From: Streptomyces sp. RB17
Lineage (GTDB): Bacteria > Actinomycetota > Actinomycetes > Streptomycetales > Streptomycetaceae
Reading direction: 5' to 3'
Assembly (NCBI RefSeq): GCF_009604455.1
Contig: NZ_WEGL01000007.1
Span: forward strand, 496,001 to 560,000
Length of the DNA stretch: 64,000 nucleotides
The stretch's first letter is position 1. Each line of letters starts with the position of its first letter. Position numbers and translations under genes: made by a program. Shown here piece after piece: positions 1 to 7,786 of this stretch. The notes under the pieces were generated by a model that worked only from the letters and a program-made list of their open reading frames with translations, was not told the origin of the DNA and did not search any database.

Positions 1-376
1 CGTCGACGTGGCGGACGCTGCTGCCCCGCACGGCCTGGAGGAGCCGGTGGGCGCCGGTGTCGTCGGGGGCGGACTTGCCGCTCCACACGACGGGGCGGCG
101 ACGGCCGGCCGCGGCGCCCGGCCGGCCCGCCGTGCCCACGACGGGCATCCGGGCGGCGTCCTGGGCGGCGCTCAGATGCCGGGCGATCCGCGGGGATTGG
201 GCGCGCTTCGTCGATGCGCCCAGCTGCACGCGGAAGCTGGCGTGATTGACGATGACCTGCGCCGGATCGCTCGGCACCTTCACCATGCTCAGCGCGGGAG
301 CGTCGTCGGCCCCGGACTGGAATCCCGACGAGCGTCCCCCCGTGGGTGTGCGGGGTGTTCTGGTGTCCACACTCAT
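1..376 (-). CDS. N-terminal part of a hypothetical protein, cut by the window edge (DoxX-family-like)
   Basis: The reading frame opens at an ATG on the minus strand at 376 and stays open to base 1, giving 125 residues without a stop. The N-terminus is polar and Thr/Pro/Arg-rich, then comes a conserved-looking stretch around residues 30-90 (motifs ALSMVKVPSDPAQ and RIARHLSAAQDAARMPVVG). No membrane segment appears in the visible part. From memory, Streptomyces DoxX-family membrane proteins next to rlmB carry an N-terminal extension of this kind, with membrane helices further on. The family name is recollection, and the hydrophobic part lies outside the window. Confidence 0.6.
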   Translation of the reverse strand, partial: MSVDTRTPRTPTGGRSSGFQSGADDAPALSMVKVPSDPAQVIVNHASFRVQLGASTKRAQSPRIARHLSAAQDAARMPVVGTAGRPGAAAGRRRPVVWSGKSAPDDTGAHRLLQAVRGSSVRHVD

Positions 377-529
377 CTAACCGAGCGACGTGGAGTTAGG
401 ACACTGCTTTGACCGGGCGGATGTGTCCGGACCCCGTCAAAGCGGCCTCGAACGCCACATGGGCGCCAGAATTACCCCGCAAGGGTGAATTCGCGGACGG
501 GTGTTCAGTCCCGTCGGCGTGCCGTTACG

Positions 530-1471
530 TCAGCTGCGCCTGCGGGCCGCCTCGTACAGCACGATGCCCGCCGCCACGCCGGCGTTGAGCGACTCCGCGC
601 CGCCCGGCATCGGGATGCGGACGCGGGCGTCGCAGGTTTCGCCGACCAGGCGGGACAGGCCCTTGCCCTCGCTGCCGACGACGATGACGACCGGGCCGTC
701 GAGTGCTTCCAGGTCGCCGAGTTCGACCTCGCCGTCCGCCGCCAGGCCCACGACCGTGATGCCGGCCTTCTTGTACGCCTCCAGGGCGCGGGTGAGGTTG
801 GTGGCGCGGGCGACCGGGGTGCGGGCGGCCGTGCCGGCGGAGGTCTTCCAGGCGCCGGCGGTCATGCCGGCCGAGCGGCGCTCGGGCACGACGACGCCGT
901 GGCCGCCGAAGGCGGAGACGGAGCGGACGACCGCGCCGAGGTTGCGCGGGTCGGTGACGCCGTCGAGGGCGACGACGAGCGGGTCCTCGCCCTCGTCGGC
1001 GGCGGCGTCGAGCAGGTCCTCGGGGTGGGCGTACTCGTACGGCGGGACCTGGAGGACGAGGCCCTGGTGGTTGAGGCCGTTCGTCATGCGGTCCAGCTCG
1101 GGGCGGGGGGCCTCCATCAGGTTGATGTTGCCGCGCTCGGCGGCGAGCTGGAGGGCCTCGCGGACGCGCTCGTCGTTGTCGATGAACTGCTGGACGTACA
1201 GGGTGTTGGCGGGAACGCCCTCGCGGAGCGCCTCGACGACCGGGTTGCGGCCGACGACCAGCTCGGAGGTCGACCTGCCGCCGCCCCGGCGCTGCTGCGG
1301 GCGGCCCTGGGCACGGCGGGTCTTGGCCGCGGCGGCGCGCTGCTTGGCGTGACCCTTGCGCATCTCGGCGGGCGGGGTCGGGCCCTTGCCCTCCAGGCCC
1401 CGGCGCCGCTTGCCGCCGCTGCCGACCTGCGCGCCCTTCTTGCCGGACATGCGGCGGTTGTTCGCGGCCAT
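530..1471 (-). CDS. rlmB: 23S rRNA (guanosine-2'-O)-methyltransferase RlmB, SpoU/TrmH family
   Basis: 313 aa SPOUT-class methyltransferase, expected to methylate the ribose of a guanosine in the 23S rRNA peptidyl-transferase region with S-adenosylmethionine. The first 70 residues are a very basic Gly/Arg/Lys tail typical of actinobacterial copies. An RNA-binding substrate domain follows (about 70-145), then the knotted catalytic domain. All three SpoU motifs are visible: NLGAVVRS (motif 1), VGSEGKGL (motif 2) and RIPMPGGAESLNAGVA (motif 3). It lies about 100 bp downstream of cysS on the same strand, the usual Streptomyces arrangement. The family is certain; the exact target base is by analogy. 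Confidence 0.93.
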   Translation of the reverse strand: MAANNRRMSGKKGAQVGSGGKRRRGLEGKGPTPPAEMRKGHAKQRAAAAKTRRAQGRPQQRRGGGRSTSELVVGRNPVVEALREGVPANTLYVQQFIDNDERVREALQLAAERGNINLMEAPRPELDRMTNGLNHQGLVLQVPPYEYAHPEDLLDAAADEGEDPLVVALDGVTDPRNLGAVVRSVSAFGGHGVVVPERRSAGMTAGAWKTSAGTAARTPVARATNLTRALEAYKKAGITVVGLAADGEVELGDLEALDGPVVIVVGSEGKGLSRLVGETCDARVRIPMPGGAESLNAGVAAGIVLYEAARRRS

Positions 1472-1572
1472 GACCTACCTGTTCTCTGCGTCTTCTGCGG
1501 GAAAAGTGTGCGTACGTCTATGCAGTGTGCCGCCCGGGGGGCCGGGCGGCACAATCGATCAAGGGTCGGGGC

Positions 1573-2976
1573 CTACCGGGACCCGAGGGTCCAGCGCGGG
1601 CCCTGCGGGCTGTCCTCGATGACCAGGCCCGACTGGTTCAGCTGGTCGCGGATGGCGTCGGCGGTGGCCCAGTCCTTGCGGGTGCGGGCGGACTCGCGCT
1701 GGTCGAGGACGAGTCGGACGAGGCTGTCGACCACGCCGTGCAGGTCCTCGCTCTGGTCGGACTCCCCCGCCCAGTGTGCGTCGAGCGGGTCGAGGCCGAG
1801 GACGCCGAGCATGGCCCGTACCTCGGCCAGGCGCTCGACGGCGGCCTCCTTGTCGTCGGCGGCCAGCGCGCTGTTGCCCTGCCGGACGGTGGTGTGCACG
1901 ACGGCGAGGGCCTGCGGGACGCCCAGGTCGTCGTCCATCGCCTCGGCGAAGGCGGGCGGGACCTCGCCGGCCGGCTCCACGGTCTTGCCGGCGAGCTCGG
2001 TGACGCGCTGCACGAAGCCCTCGATCCGCGCGAACGCCGACTCGGCCTCGCGCAGCGACTCCTCGCTGTACTCGATCATCGAGCGGTAGTGCGGGGTGCC
2101 GAGGTAGTAGCGCAGGACGACGGGCCGCCACTGCTTGACCATCTCGCTGACCAGGACGCTGTTGCCGAGCGACTTGGACATCTTGTCGCCGGCCATGGTG
2201 ACCCAGGCGTTGTGCACCCAGTACTGGGCGAAGTCGTCGCCGTAGGCCTTGGCCTGGGCGATCTCGTTCTCGTGGTGCGGGAAGATCAGGTCCAGGCCGC
2301 CGCCGTGGATGTCGAAGGCGGTGCCCAGGTACTTGTGCGCCATGGCCGAGCACTCCAGGTGCCAGCCGGGACGGCCCTCTCCCCACGGGGTCGGCCAGGT
2401 CGGCTCGCCCGGCTTCGCCGCCTTCCACAGGGCGAAGTCGCGCGGGTCCCGCTTGCCGGTCTCGCCCTCGCCGGACGGCTGGAGCAGGTTGTCCAGCTCC
2501 TGCCGGGACAGCTGGAGGTACTGCGGGAAGGACCGTACGTCGAAGTAGACGTTGCCGTCGGCGGCGTAGGCGTGGCCGCGGTCGATGAGGCGCTGCATCA
2601 TCTCGACCATCTCGGTGATGTGGCCGGTGGCGCGCGGCTCGTAGGTCGGCGGGAGGCAGCCGAGGGCGGTGTAGCCCTCGTTGAACGCGCGTTCGTTCTC
2701 GTACCCGATCGACCACCAGGGGCGGCCCTGCTCATGGGCCTTGGTGATGATCTTGTCGTCGATGTCGGTGACGTTCCTGATGAACGTCACCGCATAGCCG
2801 CGGTACTCGAACCACCGGCGCATGATGTCGAAGTTGAGCCCCGACCGGATGTGCCCGATGTGCGGTGCGGCCTGCACGGTGGCACCACACAGGTAGATCG
2901 AGACACAGCCCGGCTGGAGCGGGGTGAAGTCACGAATCTGCCGGGCGCTGGTGTCGTACAGGCGAATGGTCACCAC
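1573..2976 (-). CDS. cysS: Cysteinyl-tRNA synthetase
   Basis: 467 aa, normal length for the enzyme that charges tRNA-Cys with cysteine and ATP in the cytosol. Class I signatures are present: a HIGH-type motif (PHIGHIRS, about residue 38) and KMSKS (DKMSKSLGN, about residue 268). Zinc ligands fit Cys29 (YLCGATV), the Cys of HLECSAM and the histidines of the HHENE segment. The ATG start opens onto IRLYDTSARQIRDF, the usual beginning of this family. It is upstream of rlmB on the same strand. Confidence 0.96.
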   Translation of the reverse strand: MVTIRLYDTSARQIRDFTPLQPGCVSIYLCGATVQAAPHIGHIRSGLNFDIMRRWFEYRGYAVTFIRNVTDIDDKIITKAHEQGRPWWSIGYENERAFNEGYTALGCLPPTYEPRATGHITEMVEMMQRLIDRGHAYAADGNVYFDVRSFPQYLQLSRQELDNLLQPSGEGETGKRDPRDFALWKAAKPGEPTWPTPWGEGRPGWHLECSAMAHKYLGTAFDIHGGGLDLIFPHHENEIAQAKAYGDDFAQYWVHNAWVTMAGDKMSKSLGNSVLVSEMVKQWRPVVLRYYLGTPHYRSMIEYSEESLREAESAFARIEGFVQRVTELAGKTVEPAGEVPPAFAEAMDDDLGVPQALAVVHTTVRQGNSALAADDKEAAVERLAEVRAMLGVLGLDPLDAHWAGESDQSEDLHGVVDSLVRLVLDQRESARTRKDWATADAIRDQLNQSGLVIEDSPQGPRWTLGSR

Positions 2977-3032
2977 TCCAGAGTAGTGGGCCCCGGGTGG
3001 TGCCTCGTGCCGCTCGGCTCAGAACACTCCGC

Positions 3033-3440
3033 TCAGGACATCCCCACGACCTTCTCCGGGGTGATCCTGACGATCACGCGGTCGGCGTCGTTGACCGAAT
3101 CCGGGTTGAACTCCGCGTATTTCTTGCCGGTGTACTTCAGTGACAGTTCGTCGATCAGTTCCTTGGCGCCCTGCGTGGCGAACTCCGCGGTGCCCCGGAT
3201 CTCGGCGTAGACGTACGGCATCTCGGGGTCCTGGACGACGACGCTCACCCGGGGGTCGCGGTCGAGGTTCTTCTTCTTGCGGCGGTCGACGGTCGTGGAG
3301 AACAGGACCTGGTCACCGTCCCGCTTCACCCACACCGGGGACAGCTGAGGCCGGCCGTCGGACTGGATCGTGCCGACCACGATGAAGATGGGACTGTCGA
3401 GCAGGGACTTGAGCCGGTCGGGCAGGGTGGCGGGGGGCAT
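3033..3440 (-). CDS. F420-dependent or FMN-binding PPOX-class oxidoreductase
   Basis: 135 aa split-barrel flavin-reductase-like protein of the pyridoxamine-phosphate-oxidase superfamily. Typical features are the N-terminal LDSPIFIVVGTIQSDGRPQ strand pair, the PVWVKRDGD turn and the basic RRKKKNLDRDPRV segment that contacts cofactor phosphate in F420-binding members. Actinobacterial proteins of this length are usually annotated as PPOX-class F420-dependent enzymes; the substrate is unknown. An AAGGAG-like ribosome site precedes the ATG. It lies between ispF and cysS on the same strand but is separated from both, so it may be its own transcription unit. Confidence 0.82.
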   Translation of the reverse strand: MPPATLPDRLKSLLDSPIFIVVGTIQSDGRPQLSPVWVKRDGDQVLFSTTVDRRKKKNLDRDPRVSVVVQDPEMPYVYAEIRGTAEFATQGAKELIDELSLKYTGKKYAEFNPDSVNDADRVIVRITPEKVVGMS

Positions 3441-3528
3441 GGGTACCTCCTTAAGTCAACGGTGACTCTCCGGGTACCCTCGCACGCTCTCCGCTCACCC
3501 GCACCACGAGCAACGGGCCGCCGGCGGC

Positions 3529-4047
3529 TCAGCCCGTACGGACCACCAGTGCCGTCGCGATCGCCATCAGCCCCTCCTCGCGGCCCGGGAAGCCGAGGCC
3601 GTCCGTCGTGGCGCCGGAGACGGAGACGGGCGCACCGGCCGCCTCGGCGAGGAGCTTCTGCGCCTCGTCCCGGCGCTTGCCGATCTTCGGGCGGGGGCCG
3701 ACGACCTGCACGGCGATGTTGCCGATGGTGAAACCGGCCGCGCGGACGATCCGGGCGGCCTCCGTCAGAAGGGTCACGCCCGAGGCGCCGGACCACTCGG
3801 GGCGGCCGGTGCCGAAGTGCTGTCCGAGGTCACCGAGGCCGGCGGCGGAGAAGAGGGCGTTGCAGGCGGCGTGGGCGACCACGTCCGCGTCGGAGTGCCC
3901 GGCCAGGCCCGGCCCCTCGCCCTCCCACTTCAGGCCCGCGCACCACAGCTCGCGGCCCTCCTCGAAGGCGTGGATGTCGGTGCCGATGCCCACCTGCGGC
4001 AGGACGACGCCCGGCGGCAGGCGGAGATCCGGTGCTTCAGAAGCCAT
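3529..4047 (-). CDS. ispF: 2-C-methyl-D-erythritol 2,4-cyclodiphosphate synthase
   Basis: 172 aa trimeric zinc enzyme of the MEP isoprenoid pathway; it cyclises CDP-ME 2-phosphate to MEcPP with release of CMP. Key residues are visible: GIGTDIHAF (metal-binding Asp and His near residue 23), AGHSDADVVAHA (metal ligand His and the substrate loop) and the C-terminal ATTDGLGFPGREEG motif. The start overlaps the end of ispD by 11 bp, so the two consecutive pathway enzymes are translationally coupled. The only oddity is a slightly long N-terminus. Confidence 0.95.
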   Translation of the reverse strand: MASEAPDLRLPPGVVLPQVGIGTDIHAFEEGRELWCAGLKWEGEGPGLAGHSDADVVAHAACNALFSAAGLGDLGQHFGTGRPEWSGASGVTLLTEAARIVRAAGFTIGNIAVQVVGPRPKIGKRRDEAQKLLAEAAGAPVSVSGATTDGLGFPGREEGLMAIATALVVRTG

Positions 4048-4825
4048 CGTTCAGCCTCCTGCGGGCCAGGACCGCCTCGGCGAGGACCAGGTCGAGGGGG
4101 CGGGTGACCTTGAAGGCCTCCTCGTGCCCGGGGACGGCGACGACCGTCAGGCCGAGCTGCTCGACCATGCTCGCGTCGTCGGTGACGTTGTCGGTGATCG
4201 TCTCGTGGGCGCGGACCAGGGTCGCGCGGTCGAAGCCCTGGGGTGTCTGGACGGCGCGCAGGCGGGCGCGCTCCGGGGTGGCGACGACCGGCTCCGGCTC
4301 GCCGGGCGCGCTCGCGGGCTCGACCTCCTTGACGGTGTCGGCGAGCGGGAGCGCGGGGACGACGGCGGGGGCGCCCGCGCGTACGGCCTCCACGACGGCG
4401 TCGACCGTGTCGACCGGGACGAGCGGGCGGGCCGCGTCGTGGACCAGGACGACGCCGTACTCGGGGGGAAGCGCGTCGAGGCCGAGCCTGACCGACTCCT
4501 GGCGGCTGTCACCGCCGGGGACGACCAGGAAGTCGGTCCTCCCCCAGCTACCGCTGGGGGTACCCCCAGGCAGCGCGTGCGCGTCGAGCAGCGACTTGAC
4601 CTCGGCGGCGCCGTCCGGCGGGGCCACGACGATCACCAGGGAGACATAGCGGGAGGCGGCGAGTGCGCGGACCGCGTGGATGAGCATGGGCGTGCCGTTC
4701 AGCGCGCGGAGCGCCTTGGGGGCGCCCGGACCGAGGCGTACGCCCCGGCCGGCGGCGGGAATCACGGCGGCGACGCCGGCTTCGGCGGGGGTCTGCGCGG
4801 GCGAAGGGCGCGATTCGTCAGACAT
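4037..4825 (-). CDS. ispD: 2-C-methyl-D-erythritol 4-phosphate cytidylyltransferase
   Basis: 262 aa MEP-pathway enzyme that joins CTP and MEP to give CDP-ME. The nucleotide-binding signature AVIPAAGRGVRLG is near residue 20, the KALRALNGTPMLIHAV segment follows, and VLVHDAARPLV carries the conserved catalytic-site Asp/Arg. It is transcribed ahead of ispF with overlap. Unusual: residues around 95-103 (GGTPSGSWG, encoded by 4538-4570) come from a palindromic GC-rich intergenic-type repeat that has landed in frame in the coding sequence, just before the RTDFLVVPGG strand. Homologues as I remember them lack these residues. The frame is intact, so the enzyme is probably still active. Confidence 0.95.
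   Translation of the reverse strand: MSDESRPSPAQTPAEAGVAAVIPAAGRGVRLGPGAPKALRALNGTPMLIHAVRALAASRYVSLVIVVAPPDGAAEVKSLLDAHALPGGTPSGSWGRTDFLVVPGGDSRQESVRLGLDALPPEYGVVLVHDAARPLVPVDTVDAVVEAVRAGAPAVVPALPLADTVKEVEPASAPGEPEPVVATPERARLRAVQTPQGFDRATLVRAHETITDNVTDDASMVEQLGLTVVAVPGHEEAFKVTRPLDLVLAEAVLARRRLNDGF
4538..4570. repeat. GC-rich palindromic repeat inserted inside ispD
   Basis: The sequence reads CTCCCCCAG-CTAC-CGCTGGGGG and continues into TACCCCCAG, a nested inverted repeat. Such elements are usually found between genes in Streptomyces. Related copies are at 6152-6190 and 40930-40971. Here it adds about 8-9 residues to IspD in frame. Confidence 0.7.
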
Positions 4826-5152
4826 CGGTTCCTGTCAGGTTTGTGTGCTCGACCTAGGTGGGTATGGCCTGGAGGAGTGCCGGGCGCGACGCCTTGACCG
4901 GACCCTTTCCGTGACCCTGGTCGAGCCATCTGCCCGGGCCCGGCACGCCAAGCAGGGGGCCCGCTTTCCCTGAGGTTGTACGGCAGGCGTTTCGGCGCCG
5001 TGTTTACGGCTGCCGAAGCCGCGCTGAAGCTTTGCGGCTATTTTCGGGGACGAACATGCCGCAGCGCCCGGCGACATGGTCAATGTCATCGGGCACCGCG
5101 GCATTTCACTGTGCTGAGCGTGACGGAAGCGAAGGTTCGCTGCCGTGGCGCG
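4826..5152. other. Intergenic region between ispD and carD
   Basis: This 327-bp gap holds the carD terminator hairpin (5056-5104) and should hold the ispD promoter. I see no supported coding frame. No promoter box stands out clearly enough to place. Confidence 0.5.
5056..5104 (-). terminator. Factor-independent terminator hairpin downstream of carD
   Basis: A 22-bp inverted repeat: ATGCCGCAGCGCCCGGCGACAT pairs with its partner ending in GCGGCAT across a 5-base loop, with a few G-T pairs. It lies about 50 bases after the carD stop and can work in both directions. Confidence 0.75.
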
Positions 5153-5635
5153 TCAGGAGGCGAGCACCTCGTCGAGCAGGGCCTCGGCCTTGTCCTCGTT
5201 CGTGTTCTCCGCGAGAGCCAGCTCGCTCACCAGGATCTGGCGGGCCTTGGCGAGCATGCGCTTCTCACCGGCGGAGAGCCCTCGCTCGCGCTCACGACGC
5301 CACAGGTCACGCACGACTTCCGCGACCTTGATGACATCGCCGGAGGCGAGCTTCTCCAGGTTTGCCTTGTAACGACGGGACCAGTTCGTGGGCTCCTCGG
5401 CGTACGGCGCGCGCAGCACCTCGAAGACCCGGTCCAGCCCATCCTGACCGACCACATCACGCACACCCACGAACTCAGCATTGTCCGCTGGCACACGTAC
5501 CGTCAGGTCACCCTGGGCGACCTTCAGCACCAAGTAGGTCTTGTCCACGCCTTTGATCTGGCGAGTTTCGATGGCCTCGATCAGCGCGGCCCCGTGATGG
5601 GGATAGACCACGGTGTCGCCAACCTTGAACGTCAT
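5153..5635 (-). CDS. carD: CarD/CdnL-family RNA polymerase-binding transcription factor
   Basis: 160 aa essential actinobacterial regulator that stabilises the RNA polymerase open complex, chiefly at rRNA and housekeeping promoters. The N-terminal RNAP-interaction Tudor-like domain starts FKVGDTVVYPHHGAA; the C-terminal helical DNA-binding domain runs from about residue 65, including PTNWSRRYKANLEKL with the Trp that wedges the upstream edge of the bubble. Length and start match the family. The terminator at 5056-5104 separates it from ispD. Confidence 0.95.
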   Translation of the reverse strand: MTFKVGDTVVYPHHGAALIEAIETRQIKGVDKTYLVLKVAQGDLTVRVPADNAEFVGVRDVVGQDGLDRVFEVLRAPYAEEPTNWSRRYKANLEKLASGDVIKVAEVVRDLWRRERERGLSAGEKRMLAKARQILVSELALAENTNEDKAEALLDEVLAS

Positions 5636-6106
5636 GTGACAGGTACCCCTTCCGTGGCTATCCAGGGTAACACGGATACGGCGTCTTCTGAATGGCGTTT
5701 TCGCAGGTCAGGGCATATCTCGGGGCTTGACAACTGCGACAGGAACGTGCTGCGAGGGGCCTGCGGAAGCGGGAATTCGCAGGTCGGAGGGGCTCTTCGG
5801 GCGAGGTGAAACGCGTACGTTACACACTCCGGGAGCCGCCTCCAAGTGGACGAACGTCCCGTTTTGTCCACTTCCAAGCGTACGACTTCCGCTACTCCGT
5901 TCGGTGCCTCGAGGCCGATCCGGGCCGATTCCGGAATTGATCAACGGCCGTCCGGCCCGGTGCCGAGTGATCAATATCGAGACAGTCGTCGAAGAGGTCG
6001 TCGAAGGGATCGTCGAAGAGGGCGACGAAGGGATCGCCGAGGAGGCGCGCATTCCTTCACGGAAATTTTGCGAGCGGTTATGTGAATGACGGACCAGCGC
6101 TCGGCA

Positions 6107-6126
6107 AAGTGACCGGAGGGTCACTT
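6107..6126. promoter_or_regulatory. Perfect inverted repeat, possible operator
   Basis: AAGTGACC-GGAG-GGTCACTT has 8-bp perfect arms, about 170 bp upstream of the lipoprotein gene. The GTGAC...GTCAC layout resembles the Streptomyces Crp half-sites, but spacing alone is weak evidence. Confidence 0.35.
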
Positions 6127-6151
6127 GTGACGGGAGTGACGAAGGGCTCGC

Positions 6152-6190
6152 GGTACCCCCAGCCGGAGGCAAGCCGGGGGCTTGGGGAGG
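6152..6190. repeat. GC-rich palindromic repeat (same family as in ispD)
   Basis: GGTACCCCCAGCCGG...CCGGGGGCTTGGGG. On the minus strand it matches the CTCCCC...CTGGGGGTACC layout of the copy in ispD. It is intergenic here. Confidence 0.55.
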
Positions 6191-6298
6191 GTCGGGTGCG
6201 GCGGCGTGGGAACGGCTCGGTAACCTAAGGCCGCTGACAGACACTTAGGGTGGCTTTATAAGGGGAGCCGCCCGCGCGTTCAAGGAGTTGCCGCCGCC

Positions 6299-6976
6299 GT
6301 GAGCAGCAGCCTTCGACGCGGCGCTCTCGCCGCTTCCGCCATCGTCTTCTCGATCGCCTCGCTCGCCGCCTGTGGCGCCGGCAACGACTCACAGACCCTG
6401 GGGATCAAGCCGGACAACGCGGCGACCTCGGTAGGCAACATCAAGATCCAGAACGCCCTGGTGATCACCCAGCCCGACCTGAAGTCGACGGGTCCGGCGG
6501 TGATCTCCGCGACCCTGTTCAACCAGGGCGGCACGGACGAGACCCTGCAGTCGATCGCCATCCCGGGCAGCACCCAGACGGTGAAGCTGACCCCGGCCAA
6601 GGGCGGCAACCTGACCGTCCCGGCGCACGGCTCCCTGATCCTCGGCGGCAAGGGCAACGCCTCCGCCGAGATTCCCAGCGGCCGCGAGTCGGTCCAGGAC
6701 GGCAACGCCCAGAAGATCACCTTCACCTTCAGCACGACCGGTGCCGTGAGCCTGCAAGCCTTCGTGGTGCCGGCCACCAGCTACTTCGACAAGTGGGGCC
6801 CGAGCCAGATCCCGTCCGGCCCTGCGACGGCCTCCCCCGCCCCGGGCGCCACCGCCTCCGGCAGCGCCAAGCCGGGCAAGCACGGCAAGGCCACCCCGTC
6901 GGCGACCGCGAGCAACACCGCGAGCACGGCCGCGACCCCGAGCGACTCCGCCTCCCAGTCCGCCGCCGGCCAGTGA
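6299..6976 (+). CDS. Secreted lipoprotein, DUF461/PCu(A)C-like
   Basis: 225 aa exported lipoprotein with a GTG start and AAGGAG 11 bases upstream. The signal peptide (about residues 1-24) ends in a lipobox, SLAACG, so the Cys should be lipidated and anchored outside the membrane. Residues about 35-165 form a beta-rich domain like the actinobacterial DUF461 / copper-chaperone-like fold. The last 60 residues are a low-complexity Ala/Ser/Thr/Pro tail. It converges on phoP across a strong shared terminator. A metal-related role is possible only by family; no Met/His copper motif is obvious. Confidence 0.8.
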   Translation: MSSSLRRGALAASAIVFSIASLAACGAGNDSQTLGIKPDNAATSVGNIKIQNALVITQPDLKSTGPAVISATLFNQGGTDETLQSIAIPGSTQTVKLTPAKGGNLTVPAHGSLILGGKGNASAEIPSGRESVQDGNAQKITFTFSTTGAVSLQAFVVPATSYFDKWGPSQIPSGPATASPAPGATASGSAKPGKHGKATPSATASNTASTAATPSDSASQSAAGQ

Positions 6977-7011
6977 GCAGCCGCACGGGCCACTGAGCGG
7001 CCACACGCACG

Positions 7012-7042
7012 AGGGCGGCACCCCAGCACGGGGTGCCGCCCT
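7012..7042. terminator. Bidirectional terminator between the lipoprotein gene and phoP
   Basis: A perfect 13-bp stem, AGGGCGGCACCCC / GGGGTGCCGCCCT, with a 5-base loop, placed between two converging genes. Confidence 0.85.
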
Positions 7043-7105
7043 TCGTCGTGGAACCGCTGCAGCCGGCGTACGCGGTGTACGGCCCGTACAGCAGACGCGT
7101 ACGGT

Positions 7106-7786
7106 TTACGGCTCGAACTTGTAGCCCAGCCCCCGCACCGTCACCAGGTAACGCGGCGCACCCGGGTCCGGCTCGATCTTGGCGCGCAGGCGCTTGACGT
7201 GGACGTCCAGCGTCTTGGTGTCACCCACGTAGTCGGCGCCCCAGACGCGGTCGATGAGCTGCATGCGGGTCAGGACGCGGCCGGCGTTGCGCAGGAGCAT
7301 CTCCAGGAGGTCGAACTCCTTCAGGGGCAGGTCGACCTTGGAGCCGGAGACGGTGACCACGTGGCGGTCGACGTCCATGCGGACCGGCCCCGCCTCCAGC
7401 GCGGCCGGGGCGACCTCCTCCGGCTCGCCGCGGCGGCGCAGGACGGCGCGGATGCGGGCGACCAGCTCACGCGAGGAGAACGGCTTGGTGACGTAGTCGT
7501 CGGCTCCTATTTCGAGGCCGACCACCTTGTCGATCTCGCTGTCCTTGGCCGTCACCATGATCACGGGAACGTTGGAGCGGCCGCGCAACTGGCGGCACAC
7601 CTCGGTGCCGGGCAGCCCCGGCAGCATCAGGTCGAGGAGGACGAGGTCGGCGCCGTTGCGCTCGAACTCGTCGAGTCCGTCGGGGCCCGTGGCCGCAACG
7701 GCGACCTCGAAGCCCTCCTTGCGGAGCATGTACGACAGGGCGTCGGAGAAGGACTCCTCGTCCTCGACGACGAGCACTCGGGTCAC
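7106..7786 (-). CDS. phoP: PhoP, phosphate-starvation response regulator (OmpR family)
   Basis: 226 aa two-domain regulator. The receiver domain (1-120) shows acidic residues VVEDEESF, the phosphoacceptor Asp in LVLLDLMLPG and the conserved Lys in VTKPF. The winged-helix domain (about 130-226) includes LPLKEFDLLEML and RVWGADYVGDTKTLDVHVKRLR. It binds PHO boxes and controls phosphate uptake and, in Streptomyces, antibiotic production. The start overlaps the end of phoR by 4 bases (ATGA type), so the two are co-translated. Confidence 0.96.
   Translation of the reverse strand: MTRVLVVEDEESFSDALSYMLRKEGFEVAVAATGPDGLDEFERNGADLVLLDLMLPGLPGTEVCRQLRGRSNVPVIMVTAKDSEIDKVVGLEIGADDYVTKPFSSRELVARIRAVLRRRGEPEEVAPAALEAGPVRMDVDRHVVTVSGSKVDLPLKEFDLLEMLLRNAGRVLTRMQLIDRVWGADYVGDTKTLDVHVKRLRAKIEPDPGAPRYLVTVRGLGYKFEP

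Larger units (their letters stand above)
5636..6298. other. Long divergent intergenic region between carD and the lipoprotein gene
   Basis: This 663-bp region should hold both promoters. It contains a perfect inverted repeat at 6107-6126, a palindromic repeat at 6152-6190, and a purine-rich quasi-repeat around 5985-6050 built on GTCGAAGAGG/GACGAAGGGAT. One open frame crosses it (5727-6089), but its composition and lack of a ribosome site argue against a gene. Confidence 0.5.

Noticed and set aside
1525..3210. A 561-aa open frame on the plus strand opposite cysS.
   Set aside because: It is the shadow of the cysteinyl-tRNA synthetase gene; the protein is low-complexity and has no recognisable motif.
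5727..6089. 120-aa open frame in the carD-lipoprotein intergenic region.
   Set aside because: No ribosome site, odd composition, and a tail made of the GAAGAGG repeat.
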